Notes: generated by a model not told the origin, from the sequence alone. A stretch of 39,035 bases of DNA from an uncultured Desulfosporosinus sp. (GCA_927405585.1 CAKMJS010000019.1:1-39035), one strand, 5' to 3'; shown: positions 1 through 7,930, numbered from the stretch's first letter. Numbers and translations are program-made.

Positions 1-56
1 CTGTTCGAGTCTTGGCGCAGTGGCGGCAGTTCACAGTTTAGCAGGATTAGAGCGCT

Positions 57-105
57 GGCCAAGGATGGCCGAGTGTCCCTGTAGCCAAGGATGGCGAGAA
101 GGGAC
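57..105 (+). repeat. Dispersed palindromic module with two AAGGAT-loop hairpins
   Basis: Two hairpins sit side by side: GGCC-AAGGAT-GGCC at 57-70 and GCC-AAGGAT-GGC at 84-95. They are joined by GAGTGTCCCTGTA and followed by GCGAGAAGGGAC. GGCCGAGTGTCC (67-78) recurs exactly at 35934-35945 and inverted at 34196-34207. ATGGCGAGAAGGGAC (91-105) recurs exactly at 38871-38885 and inverted at 34134-34148. The copies seen lie in non-coding DNA, so this is an interspersed repeat of unknown function. Confidence 0.75.
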
Positions 106-106
106 C

Positions 107-195
107 CCCGTATCTGGGGTCGCTTACACGGAAGTTTGCTAGTTGCTTACGTAAAGACCTCGCGCTCGTGTGACACTGCGTCCCGGGCTTTGGTC
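107..195 (+). repeat. Copy A of a repeat shared with 12434-12527
   Basis: It shares CCCGTATCTGGGGTCG, ACGGAAGTTTGCTAG, TGCTTACGTAAAGAC and a TGTCACACTGCGTCCC-like end with 12434-12527, in the same order and with small differences. In the second place the same bases form the right arm of a large palindrome. Here the left arm is missing. Confidence 0.7.
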
Positions 196-362
196 GAGAG
201 ACTGAGATACGACGCACGGGGGGTAGGGATACGACGATGGGGAAGACGGCACATTTCATGTGTACCGTCTCTTGAATGCCAGTTTTTACATGCAAGTTTT
301 GGGACGGTTCTTGGACTTGCATCATTTTGCGGTGGCGCACAACGAGGGGACGCGTAGCAGTA

Positions 363-909
363 AAGCGCTCCTCGGGGTCACGGCCTGCCCCAAGAGCGCC
401 TTTCTCCAAAAAACAAGCTTTCTTCGCGTCCTCAATACACCCACCCCAAAGGAGTGCTTTTCTGCACGCGGACGCTTCAGTGAAGCCGCGGTCCAGACGG
501 GCACCGACGGTTAGCGCCCCGTTGCGCGCCATTGGTCGCACTTGCAGTTTGCCCAGAGGTTATGGCGCGCTCGCGAACCGTCCCGCTCGTCAGCGGCGTA
601 ACGTGCCGACGCGTGCAGAAAAGCACTCCTCGGGGCCTGCTGCCTGCCCAGCCCCAGGAGCCTTTCTACAAAACCTTTCTTCCTCGCGTCCTCAATACAC
701 TCACCCCAAAGGAGTGCTTTTCTGCACGCGGACGCTTCAGTGAAGCCGCGGTACAGACGGGCACCGACGGTTCGCGCCACGTAGCGCGCCGCAGGTCGCA
801 CATGCAGTTTGCCCAGAGGTTTTGGCGCGCTCGCGAACCGTCTTGCTCGTCAGCGGCGTAACGTGCCGACGCGGGCAGAAAAGCACTCCTCGGGGCCTGC
901 TGCCTAGCC
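363..909 (+). repeat. 260-bp tandem repeat, about 2.1 copies
   Basis: Units begin at AAGCRCTCCTCGGGG: 363-620, 621-880, and a truncated third from 881. The stretch 431-645 matches 691-905 at an offset of exactly 260, with few substitutions. Each unit carries an internal dyad: GGAGTGCTTTTCTGCACGCG at 451-470 is the exact reverse complement of 610-629, and 711-730 matches 870-889 with one mismatch. A nested dyad GACGGTTCGCG / CGCGAACCGTC also occurs. The unit can therefore fold into a large branched hairpin. No coding sense was found. Confidence 0.8.
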
Positions 910-966
910 CTTTCACTATCCATTGGACAAGTATCCTTTATCCCCTGATAGTTACACACAGGGGCC

Positions 967-1026
967 TGTGGATACTGTGGATAAGTGTGCAAAATACGCT
1001 TGTTTTAGGGAATAATCTGTGGGTAA
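967..1026 (-). promoter_or_regulatory. DnaA-box cluster
   Basis: On the minus strand, 976-984 reads TTATCCACA, the perfect DnaA box. It directly abuts a second box at 967-975 with one mismatch (GTATCCACA). A third lies at 1018-1026 (TTACCCACA, one mismatch). The stretch between is AT-rich. Three same-direction boxes within 60 bases in a spacer suggest a DnaA-binding locus. No dnaA, dnaN or rpmH gene is seen nearby, so I do not call it an origin. Confidence 0.55.
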
Positions 1027-1058
1027 CCTTGTTGAAAAGTTGTTCTAGATAGACAACG

Positions 1059-1101
1059 AAAAAGAAAAAAGCATTAGTTGACTAATGTAGTCAACCAATG
1101 C
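1059..1101 (-). terminator. Rho-independent terminator after the zinc-ribbon gene
   Basis: A 14-bp stem (1071-1084 with 1088-1101, one G-U pair on the minus-strand RNA, loop CAT) is followed on the minus strand by a T-rich tract (1059-1070). It lies 28 bases after the stop codon of the gene at 1130-1432. Confidence 0.85.
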
Positions 1102-1129
1102 TTGTCATATCATAATTAAATTTTTAGAC

Positions 1130-1432
1130 TTAGTATTGTTCGCGAGCTGGGCGATGGTGCTGGTAGCACTCACGGCAATATACTGGGCGATCTGAGGTTG
1201 GTTGGAAAGGAACTTGTGTTTCCACTCCGCAGTCCGCGCAAACTACAGTAAACATTTCGCGTGATCTTCCCTCTTGGGAATTACGGTTAGTTTTGCGTAT
1301 GTTGCGGCATTCGCGGCAACGTTGTGGTTCGTTCTCGAATCCCTTTTCAGCGTAGAATTCTTGTTCTCCAACAGTGAAAATAAAAGTAGCTCCGCAGTCT
1401 TTACATACTAGATCTTTGTCTTCAAAGGCCAT
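1130..1432 (-). CDS. Zinc-ribbon domain protein (zf-trcl-like), 100 aa
   Basis: A small soluble protein of unknown function. It has two zinc-ribbon-like halves. Residues 9-50 hold CKDC and later CREC, with the phrase TVGEQEFYAEKGF between them. Residues 60-100 hold CADC and CREC. The first half matches my memory of the Firmicute family called probable zinc-ribbon domain, often found near comF. The frame runs back to 1600, but I chose the ATG at 1432 because it is preceded by AAGGGGA at about ten bases, and because the longer frame would overlap the end of comFC. It follows comFC by 64 bases and ends in a clear terminator, so it is probably the last gene of the comF transcript. Its role is unknown; nucleic-acid binding is possible. 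Confidence 0.75.
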   Translation of the reverse strand: MAFEDKDLVCKDCGATFIFTVGEQEFYAEKGFENEPQRCRECRNIRKTNRNSQEGRSREMFTVVCADCGVETQVPFQPTSDRPVYCRECYQHHRPAREQY

Positions 1433-1496
1433 GAAAGATATTCCCCTTACGTAAAAAAATGTAATAGGCTGTGCCCATCCGATATTTATTATAACC

Positions 1497-2237
1497 CTAA
1501 TCACCCAATGGCACAAGTATTTTTTCCATTCCGGCCGCCAAACATAAGCCATAAATCGCTTTTGCTCCGCTTGAGCGAAGGACTTCTGCCACAGCTTCAA
1601 GCGTAGCCCCTGTAGTCGTTACATCATCCACCAGCCATACAGTTCGCCCAATAATAGACCTCGGTTCACGTACAATAAACGCTCCTTTTAAGTTATGCAG
1701 ACGATCATAACGTGAAAGCAACATTTGAGGTGGTGTTGCCTCGCTTCTTTCAACCCCCTCAATAATCGGCAATCCCAATTCCCAGTGTATGGCTGAGGCC
1801 AATACCTCAGCTTGATTAAAACCTCGTTCTGCTAGACGAGATGCATGCATAGGCACCGCCATAACTCCGTCAACGGCAGGAAGTTGGCTGATTGCCCAAT
1901 TCGTAAAGGGACGAGCAATTTCCTTTAAACGCCGTGGGCGTGCTTCGAATTTAACATTTTGAATCAAATCCCGTAATCCACCGGAGTAATGACCCCAGGC
2001 TGTAACCTGATCAAGATGTTTGGGACCCCTTCCAGCTTCACAGTCAAGGCAATTTGTTTTCTCATTGAGAAGTAACTTACCACACGATCTACAGCGCCCC
2101 AGCTCCGGATGAAGATAGTCTGTTGTACAAGTTGGGCAGACTAAATCGCCTTCGTCTCCACAAATCACACATGTTTGGAGCTCTTCATACCATAAAGTTT
2201 GGGCGAGCTTGACCGCTCCCTTCCAAAACTCCTTCAA
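1497..2237 (-). CDS. comFC: ComF family amidophosphoribosyltransferase-like competence protein
   Basis: ComFC is a cytoplasmic protein needed for DNA uptake during competence in B. subtilis. It works with the ComFA helicase. The 246-aa protein has an N-terminal zinc finger of four CxxC-type pairs (CVIC, CPTC, CRSC, CLDC, residues about 22-67). A phosphoribosyltransferase fold follows, with the PRPP-binding signature VWLVDDVTTTGATL near residue 195. The start is TTG at 2237, preceded by GAGGGGG at eight bases. comFA lies upstream across a 142-base spacer made of 7-bp repeats. Whether the host is naturally transformable cannot be told from this window; comF genes are widespread in Firmicutes. 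Confidence 0.9.
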   Translation of the reverse strand: MKEFWKGAVKLAQTLWYEELQTCVICGDEGDLVCPTCTTDYLHPELGRCRSCGKLLLNEKTNCLDCEAGRGPKHLDQVTAWGHYSGGLRDLIQNVKFEARPRRLKEIARPFTNWAISQLPAVDGVMAVPMHASRLAERGFNQAEVLASAIHWELGLPIIEGVERSEATPPQMLLSRYDRLHNLKGAFIVREPRSIIGRTVWLVDDVTTTGATLEAVAEVLRSSGAKAIYGLCLAAGMEKILVPLGD

Positions 2238-2249
2238 AGCCAGTACCCC

Positions 2250-2373
2250 CTCTCGTGGTTCGTTATGCTCGAATCACGAACGTCGACTGTCGCGCATTGT
2301 ATATCGAAGATTCTATAAAGAAAATCGACTAACGACCAACGACCAACGACTAACGACTAACGACTAACGACTA
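2250..2373. repeat. Heptanucleotide tandem tract between comFA and comFC
   Basis: From 2331 to 2372 there are six perfect-length copies of AACGACY (2331, 2338, 2345, 2352, 2359, 2366). Before that the same 7-bp spacing continues in degenerate form, with CG dinucleotides mostly seven bases apart. The tract stops seven bases short of the comFA stop codon. Confidence 0.8.
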
Positions 2374-2379
2374 AATGTC

Positions 2380-4104
2380 TTATGCATCAATCAGCCCTAG
2401 TTCCATAGCAAGCCGATTTTGCTCCTCAATCCACCGAACTGCGGTCCGCATTGCTGGTGTCATGCGCGCAGAAAGAAATAGAACACTTCCTGCTGGACAT
2501 TCTCTCGTTCGCCCCACCCTTCCAGCCATTTGCACTAAAGCACGTTCATCAAAGACAGGATGATCTGCCTCTAGGACCACCACTTGTATCCCAGGTAGCG
2601 TGACACCTCGCTCCAAAATAGTCGTACTCACAAAAAGATCAAACTCACCCTGACGCAACCGCTCGATTTTGCTTGAACGCTCTGGATCTGCACTGTAGCT
2701 ACCATCAACACACCAACTAGGAAAGCACCTCTGGATACATTTGATCCACGGATCAATCCAAGATATCTTTGGGACGAACATTAACACTGGTCCTTGTATT
2801 CTTAGAGATTTGATTTGAGAAACCCATGCCCCTGTACACCCGTTTGGCGCAATAGTGTGACGAGATTTTTCCCACATTGGTACCGGCAAAGAGGTACGAT
2901 GGTGCCGCGCTGGAAGTCTGATAAGTTGCATTTTGCCTTGCTTAACCGCCTTTAAGCCTTCCGAGGAAGGGGTTGCCGTTAGATAAAGTATTTTACCACC
3001 TTGACGCAGGGCGTGCTTCAAGCCCCACTCCAAAGCGCGGCTCCCCTGATAAGGAAAGGCATCCATTTCATCCATAAATATCACGTCAAAAGCTCTCCAG
3101 AATCTTAATACTTGGTGCGTAGTCGCCAATACCATGCCTCCACCTTGAAATTTCACTGAAGATGTCCCAGTCAACACTTGAAGCGGATAATCTGGAAAGT
3201 CCCGTTGAAGCCTCGGAGCAACGTCATTTATGACATCTTGACGGGGAGCGGCAAAAAGGACCGATTTCCCCTCTTTCAGGGCCCAAGCGGCCGACGGAAA
3301 ACACACCTCGGTTTTTCCAGCACCACATGCAGCCCACAGAAGAGCCGTTTCTTGACAAGGATCTTTAATAAATTCAAAGACTTGTTCACTGGCTATGCGT
3401 TGAGCCTCTGTTAGCTCCCAGTGGGGCTGAAAAATAACCTCAGAAGGACCCTCTAAGAGTGAACGGACGTCTCGATATAGGACACCAAGGGAAGTGCTAG
3501 GCCCGATACTCTCACAACTTCGACAGGTTGCGGCCATTTCGTACTGACTGGGCCACTCTTCCACTTCCCTTTCCCCACATCGTTGACACTGCCAACCGTT
3601 GCCGACTGGCTTGACCGCAGGAACCCACGTCGCACTTCCCTGCTCAACGTTGAATTGGGCGAGTTTTTTTATATCCTCATCTTGGCTCTTGAGCTGACGG
3701 GCAAGACGTCGAAGATCCCCCATAGATAATTGCCTGCCCATGGTCAGTCGATTAAAGGCTTTTTCAACCTCCTTATCTTTCTCGTGAGCTTGATCCTCAT
3801 CCTCGAGCGAATCTTGGCCAAACTCCAGAGAAGGGCTGTTTTCCTTCCAAGTTAAGTCGGACGCGTTCCAGCCAAATCCTTTAAGGATTTTAAGGATTTG
3901 ATGTTTGGGATCTTTACGACTAAATCCTTTATCCCAAAAACCGAAGGGGTCTCGCTGTTGTAGCTGCTCTTGGATTGCCTGTATAGTTGCATATGAGAGA
4001 GGTGCACAAAGATAGCTTGTAACCTTAGAATCCTGATTGATCCTCTCCTGAAATGGAGAGAAACCGACGCTACCGTCTTTATTTAACGTCAGAAAAAAGT
4101 GCAT
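2380..4104 (-). CDS. comFA: ComFA-type DEAD-box ATP-dependent helicase/translocase
   Basis: ComFA is the membrane-associated ATPase thought to drive single-stranded DNA import during transformation. The protein (about 574 aa) has an N-terminal extension and a zinc-binding segment with CQRC and CRSC near residues 175-200. The helicase core follows: Walker A ACGAGKTEV, a DEMD box (IFMDEMDAF), TATPSSEG as motif III, and QMAGRVGR as motif VI. The frame opens with TTG at 4110, directly against AGAGGA. The ATG at 4104 sits six bases from it and is the likelier start. It precedes comFC on the same strand, separated by a 7-bp repeat tract. The order comFA-comFC matches B. subtilis, except that no comFB is visible between them. 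Confidence 0.9.
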   Translation of the reverse strand: MHFFLTLNKDGSVGFSPFQERINQDSKVTSYLCAPLSYATIQAIQEQLQQRDPFGFWDKGFSRKDPKHQILKILKGFGWNASDLTWKENSPSLEFGQDSLEDEDQAHEKDKEVEKAFNRLTMGRQLSMGDLRRLARQLKSQDEDIKKLAQFNVEQGSATWVPAVKPVGNGWQCQRCGEREVEEWPSQYEMAATCRSCESIGPSTSLGVLYRDVRSLLEGPSEVIFQPHWELTEAQRIASEQVFEFIKDPCQETALLWAACGAGKTEVCFPSAAWALKEGKSVLFAAPRQDVINDVAPRLQRDFPDYPLQVLTGTSSVKFQGGGMVLATTHQVLRFWRAFDVIFMDEMDAFPYQGSRALEWGLKHALRQGGKILYLTATPSSEGLKAVKQGKMQLIRLPARHHRTSLPVPMWEKSRHTIAPNGCTGAWVSQIKSLRIQGPVLMFVPKISWIDPWIKCIQRCFPSWCVDGSYSADPERSSKIERLRQGEFDLFVSTTILERGVTLPGIQVVVLEADHPVFDERALVQMAGRVGRTRECPAGSVLFLSARMTPAMRTAVRWIEEQNRLAMELGLIDA

Positions 4105-4128
4105 AAGCAATCCTCTTTCAATCCTTAT

Positions 4129-4167
4129 AAAAAAGAGCTAGGAAGCGTACTGTTTTGCTCCTAGCTC
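4129..4167 (-). terminator. Rho-independent terminator after fabZ
   Basis: The stem pairs GAGCTAGG (4135-4142) and AGC (4144-4146) with GCTCCTAGCTC (4157-4167), leaving one bulged base. Six T residues follow on the minus strand (4129-4134). Confidence 0.8.
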
Positions 4168-4199
4168 ATGCTGACCTTTATTGTTTGTTCACTATATGC

Positions 4200-4649
4200 T
4201 TAATCGCTAACTGGGGCTGGATTCTTCCGCTCTAAGAAGAATTTAAGAATACCTTCAGCAACCAATGTTTCCCCGACATACGCTTTACCCTGGGCGACTC
4301 CAAAACTTTTTCGGAATTTAATGAGCTCTATTTCCAAACGAAGCTGATCTCCAGGAATAACTTGCCTCTTAAACTTAACCTCATCTAGGCCTGCAAACAA
4401 TGCTAAATGGTCGGCAAATTCCGGCATTTTAAGGATGACCACTGCCCCTACTTGGGCAAGAGCTTCCATAATCAAAACTCCCGGCATAATCGGGTGGCCT
4501 GGAAAGTGGCCTTGAAAGTACGGTTCATTGCTGGAGACGTTCTTAATACCTACAGCCCTTTTTCCTTCTTCTAATTCTATGATACGATCTACCATAAGAA
4601 AGGGATAACGATGAGGGATAATCTCTTGGATCTCTTTGCTTTGTAGCAC
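4200..4649 (-). CDS. fabZ: (3R)-hydroxyacyl-ACP dehydratase
   Basis: FabZ dehydrates beta-hydroxyacyl-ACP to trans-2-enoyl-ACP in type II fatty acid elongation. The 149-aa protein is full length for the family. It has the hot-dog fold signatures [11 protein letters not shown] (residues 13-23) and [20 protein letters not shown] (47-66). By family comparison the catalytic pair is His48 and Glu62. The ATG at 4649 is preceded by AAGGAGG. It is a single-gene unit: a terminator follows, and a divergent glycosyltransferase starts 165 bases upstream. No other fatty acid genes are near. Confidence 0.96.
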   Translation of the reverse strand: MLQSKEIQEIIPHRYPFLMVDRIIELEEGKRAVGIKNVSSNEPYFQGHFPGHPIMPGVLIMEALAQVGAVVILKMPEFADHLALFAGLDEVKFKRQVIPGDQLRLEIELIKFRKSFGVAQGKAYVGETLVAEGILKFFLERKNPAPVSD

Positions 4650-4666
4650 TGAAACTCCTCCTTAGA

Positions 4667-4722
4667 TTCGAAGCTCGATGCTCGAAAATCAACTATCGCG
4701 CCTCGCACTTCGCTATTGCAGA
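4667..4722. repeat. Heptanucleotide tract upstream of fabZ
   Basis: Eight consecutive 7-mers run in register; six read NTCGNNN and two are degenerate: TTCGAAG, CTCGATG, CTCGAAA, ATCAACT, ATCGCGC, CTCGCAC, TTCGCTA, TTGCAGA. The tract lies in the spacer between fabZ and the divergent glycosyltransferase, just upstream of the fabZ ribosome site. Confidence 0.7.
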
Positions 4723-4814
4723 TATGAACCAATTTGCCTTATGATATGAGTGAGTATTTTTTCCTACTAGAAACAAGTATACCCAAGTTGGGGGCTGAAG
4801 GGAAGTGACAAGCC

Positions 4815-5930
4815 TTGAAACCGTACAAAATTTTACATATTATAGGTGGGGGAGAAATCGGTGGTGCTGAGCAACATGTGTTGACTTTGCTTAATGGAAT
4901 AGATCGGACTCGGTTCACCCTACATTTGGCTTGTCTAACTTACGGTCCTTTCGCCGAACTTGCCCGCAAAAGCAAGATTTCTACTAGAACCTTCCCAATG
5001 CGCTTTTCTTTTGACCTTTCTCCCATACTGAGCATTATTCGCTGGGCTCGGCAAGAAGGGATAAATCTTGTTCACACCCACGGTTCCCGGGCCAACCTCT
5101 TAGGCCGTCTAGGTGCAAGATGGTTGGGTGTTCCCAGCCTGACCACTGTCCATAGCTCCCTTGCCCACGATTACCTATCTCCTTGGTCTGCTCGTATAGC
5201 TTTAGGGCTTGACCGACTGACCCTTCCTTTGACCTCCGGGACTATTACCGTCTCCGAGTATTTAGCGACAGAGGTAGCTTCGAGAGGTGGACGAAATATT
5301 GAAACCATTTATAACGGACAAGCTCCCATTTTACTTAATGAATCATTAGCTTCTCGCCAACAATTCCGTTTACAGTGGGGGATTCCTGCGGATGCTCTCG
5401 TTCTCGGAACGATTGGACGCCTCCATCCTACAAAAGGACAGACCTATTTAATTAAAGCTGCCACTCACTTGTACTCCACATTTCCAAATCTGCACCTTTT
5501 GCTTATTGGCGATGGCCCCCTGCGCGGGGACTTAGAGTACCAACTTAAACAGAGTAAAATCCCTCATACTTTAACGGGTTACCTTCCCCAAGCCTACGAA
5601 GCGCTTCCTGCCATGGATCTTTTCGCCTTGCCCTCAGTTAGTGAAGGTATGGGGTTAGTCCTTCTTGAAGCAATGCAGGCTGGAATTCCGATTGTTGCTA
5701 GTTCTGTTGGAGGAATTCCAGAAGTTGTCCGAGCTGGGATAGACGGTCTGCTTGTTCCGCCAGGCGATGTGGCAGGATTTGGTGATGCTTGTTCTAAGAT
5801 TATCGACAACCCAAATTTGGCTAAGTCCCTTATCAGCTCTGGTCTAAATCGCTGGACTAAGTTTTCCATAGCCAGTATGGTTAGGGAAACAGAGCAAGTA
5901 TACATTCGCATACTAACGAAAACTACCTAG
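4815..5930 (+). CDS. GT4-family glycosyltransferase
   Basis: The only plus-strand gene. The 371-aa protein has the two Rossmann halves of a GT-B enzyme. The N-terminal acceptor domain begins KILHIIGGGEIGGAEQH (residues 5-21). The C-terminal donor domain has GTIGRLHPTKGQ near 195, and the retaining-GT4 signature SEGMGLVLLEAM near 277, whose two glutamates bind the nucleotide-sugar. It probably transfers a sugar to a lipid- or cell-surface acceptor; substrate unknown. The start is TTG at 4815: an in-frame TGA at 4806 rules out anything further upstream, and GAAGGGA lies about 11 bases before it. It is monocistronic, divergent from fabZ and convergent with rsgI, separated from the latter by a strong two-way terminator. 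Confidence 0.88.
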   Translation: MKPYKILHIIGGGEIGGAEQHVLTLLNGIDRTRFTLHLACLTYGPFAELARKSKISTRTFPMRFSFDLSPILSIIRWARQEGINLVHTHGSRANLLGRLGARWLGVPSLTTVHSSLAHDYLSPWSARIALGLDRLTLPLTSGTITVSEYLATEVASRGGRNIETIYNGQAPILLNESLASRQQFRLQWGIPADALVLGTIGRLHPTKGQTYLIKAATHLYSTFPNLHLLLIGDGPLRGDLEYQLKQSKIPHTLTGYLPQAYEALPAMDLFALPSVSEGMGLVLLEAMQAGIPIVASSVGGIPEVVRAGIDGLLVPPGDVAGFGDACSKIIDNPNLAKSLISSGLNRWTKFSIASMVRETEQVYIRILTKTT

Positions 5931-5968
5931 CCCACGCTGACGAAGAGACCCAAAGAAGTTATCAAAGA

Positions 5969-6011
5969 AAAGTTGTCCAGCACTTAATGAAATCTAGTGC
6001 TGGACAACTTT
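5969..6011. terminator. Bidirectional terminator between the glycosyltransferase and rsgI
   Basis: A perfect 16-bp stem (5969-5984 with 5996-6011) surrounds an 11-base loop. The arms end in AAA/TTT, giving short U tracts in both directions. It serves the two convergent genes. Confidence 0.85.
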
Positions 6012-6024
6012 ATATAGGTTTTAT

Positions 6025-7176
6025 TCAGATCTTTCTGCTGGAATTTGCCTGATCTTTACTCAAAGATTCTTGCTGATTCTTTTCTTGATCTTTTACTTTT
6101 TGCTTGTCTACGTCGTTATCGTTCTTTTGGTCCTTTTGCAAATCATTGTTTTGAAGCTGGTCTTTTTGCGGATAACTATTGTTATCTTGATTCTTCGGCA
6201 TGTTATTATCTTTGTTCTGATACTTCCGCTGATCCTTATCCTCATTAGTACTTCTACTCTTGTCAATCCAAGGGTTTAGCACCTTAATTGAAGGGAACTG
6301 TTTTCCTACGAGACTAGGTTTTCTTGTGCTATCCTCACTTGGTTTATTTATCGATTCCGCGTCTTTCTTCGATGTGCCCGTCGTTTGAGGTTTAACGGAT
6401 TGACGTTCATTCTTTTCCGCCTTAATCTGCACTTGGACCTGTGGATTTTCTAGTAATCGGACGCGTTCAGAAGTTTGTTTAAGTTTCTCGGGTGGCGTTA
6501 CGACACCTGCCTTATCTGCAGTCTGCCAAAGCGCATACTCTCCTAAGGTTAGGTCCCCCTTTTGGGCAAGCTCCCTTTCTTGAAAAGTAAGGGGAAATAC
6601 TGCAACCTGCGGGGTCAACCCTTTTTTCTCACTGATATCTGTTACCCATGAGATAATTTGATCCTCATTGAGTTCCTTCGGCATTTGCTCTAAGGTTTTG
6701 TTGTTCATTGGAGAATATCCAACCACAACCCAAAAGTGCTCAGGGTTTAGAAATTTTTGTTCATATGCTTGGGTAATAATCTGCTCTAAGACCTCTTCAA
6801 TCGGTTTCTTCTTAAGGTCAAGCTTACTCAGCATACGCTTAGCATCCTCATTTTGGGTCTGAATTTTTATTAAATGCCCTTGTTTATCTAACACAATTTG
6901 CAAACTGGGATTAATATCAACTGAAAGTAGGGCTACAGCCGTTGGCGCTTGATATAGGTTCCACCCTAGTAAGGTTGTTATTGTTATAAGAAAAAGTGCT
7001 ACAGCTCCAGCCCATATGCGTATTCCACCAAATAAATCAATCCCTGTTCTAATTTCAACTTCTTCGCCCACTTCAGCGTTAAGTCGTCTGTGAACTTGGC
7101 GAAAGGTGCCATCCTGACCAAGCACAGTGTAAAGTGATCCGGACTTTTCTAACACCACCGCTTTTAACTTATTCAT
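6025..7176 (-). CDS. rsgI: RsgI-type membrane anti-sigma factor
   Basis: RsgI holds sigma-I inactive at the membrane. The 383-aa protein has a cytoplasmic anti-sigma domain (residues 1-50), one membrane span (about 53-71), and an extracellular domain starting with SVDINPS (85-91). That Asn-Pro motif is the conserved site where RsgI proteins are reported to self-cleave before regulated proteolysis. From about 255 to the end the protein is disordered and rich in Lys, Asn, Asp and Gln, with no carbohydrate-binding module like those in cellulolytic clostridia. Its start overlaps the sigI stop by four bases (ATGA), which implies translational coupling. An envelope-stress or heat signal seems more likely than a polysaccharide signal; this is inference. 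Confidence 0.9.
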   Translation of the reverse strand: MNKLKAVVLEKSGSLYTVLGQDGTFRQVHRRLNAEVGEEVEIRTGIDLFGGIRIWAGAVALFLITITTLLGWNLYQAPTAVALLSVDINPSLQIVLDKQGHLIKIQTQNEDAKRMLSKLDLKKKPIEEVLEQIITQAYEQKFLNPEHFWVVVGYSPMNNKTLEQMPKELNEDQIISWVTDISEKKGLTPQVAVFPLTFQERELAQKGDLTLGEYALWQTADKAGVVTPPEKLKQTSERVRLLENPQVQVQIKAEKNERQSVKPQTTGTSKKDAESINKPSEDSTRKPSLVGKQFPSIKVLNPWIDKSRSTNEDKDQRKYQNKDNNMPKNQDNNSYPQKDQLQNNDLQKDQKNDNDVDKQKVKDQEKNQQESLSKDQANSSRKI

Positions 7177-7886
7177 CCTTTCGCCTCCTTTTCCCGCGTC
7201 AGTACATATTCACGCAAATAAACATAGTCATGTTGGTTAGCTATCAGTAAGGCAACCGCTAAGATATACTTTCGTCCACGTTCTAAAACCTTAGGATGAA
7301 TCTGAGTTTTCAAAGCTAATGCTTGCATGGGGACTTTCCCATTGCGTTCAACCTGGGTCCACAACTCGGAGTCAAAGGCTAATTCCCGGGCCGCACGGAG
7401 CAGTGTCTCGCGGGAATCCCGATGTTTTGGCGAAACCTCCACCAAGTTTTGATAGGTAAGCTGAAACGTGGCCAAGGCTTTGGAGAACTGTTGAATCTCC
7501 GCTGCCCTTTCACTATTTTGCTCTTGTTCCCTAAACTCATCTATGCCTAAACATGTATCGAACCTTCGTCCGATGTCCTCTTGATCGAGGGACATGGATT
7601 GCTTCGAACGATGTCTGCGATAATAATCAATTAGTCGGCGTTTCATTAATACTCGGGCATAGGCTAAAAATGGGACTCCTTTATCCGTTATAAACAAATC
7701 TATCGCTTCATTAAAAGCAATCATCGCTTCTGATAATTCGTCATCTCTACCCCATTCCAGAGAGTGAAAACACGCCTTACTAGCCACATGGCGAATAAAC
7801 GTCTGATATTCGGCCAAGAAAGCTTCTCTGGCTTCCGGGTCCTCTTTCAAACGCTGCCACAGCCTTTTGTCTTCCCATTCTGGCAT
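7173..7886 (-). CDS. sigI: RNA polymerase sigma factor SigI
   Basis: A sigma-70-family alternative factor of the SigI group. The open frame extends to 8039, but the true start is the ATG at 7886: it has AGGAGG at a good distance, gives the family-typical 237 aa, and avoids overlap with tagA. Region 2 features include FLAYARVLMKRRLIDYYRRH (promoter melting). The C-terminal half carries a helix-turn-helix for -35 recognition. The partner rsgI follows with a four-base overlap, so the pair is certain by context. SigI of B. subtilis responds to heat and envelope stress; in Clostridium it can control cellulosome genes. Confidence 0.93.
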   Translation of the reverse strand: MPEWEDKRLWQRLKEDPEAREAFLAEYQTFIRHVASKACFHSLEWGRDDELSEAMIAFNEAIDLFITDKGVPFLAYARVLMKRRLIDYYRRHRSKQSMSLDQEDIGRRFDTCLGIDEFREQEQNSERAAEIQQFSKALATFQLTYQNLVEVSPKHRDSRETLLRAARELAFDSELWTQVERNGKVPMQALALKTQIHPKVLERGRKYILAVALLIANQHDYVYLREYVLTREKEAKG

Positions 7887-7930
7887 GTTTCCCTTCCTCC
7901 TACTCTCCAATACGGAGCGAATTCTTTCTT

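Larger units (their letters stand above)
1..905. repeat. Gene-free GC-rich repeat zone
   Basis: No credible gene is visible in these 905 bases. Overlapping open frames exist on both strands, but they follow the repeats, lack ribosome sites and resemble no family I know. The zone holds CAAGGAYG hairpins (57-70, 84-95), a module shared with 34.1, 35.9 and 38.8 kb (57-105), a stretch shared with 12434-12527 (107-195), and a 260-bp tandem repeat (363-909). It is visibly GC-richer than the neighbouring genes. Confidence 0.7.

Noticed and set aside
47-992. Several overlapping open frames of 76-164 codons on both strands
   Set aside because: They lie on the 260-bp repeat and share repeated peptide phrases only because the DNA repeats. 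No ribosome sites, unusual composition, and frames on both strands at once.
900-1050. Chromosomal origin of replication
   Set aside because: DnaA boxes are present, but there is no dnaA, dnaN or rpmH nearby and the boxes are few. I kept it as a DnaA-box cluster only.
2324-2373. CRISPR-like array
   Set aside because: The repeat unit is 7 bp with no spacers. It is a simple tandem repeat.
6045-6279. Plus-strand hydrophobic open frames opposite rsgI
   Set aside because: They are the complement of the Lys/Asn/Gln-rich RsgI tail, which reads as hydrophobic residues on the other strand. No start signal.
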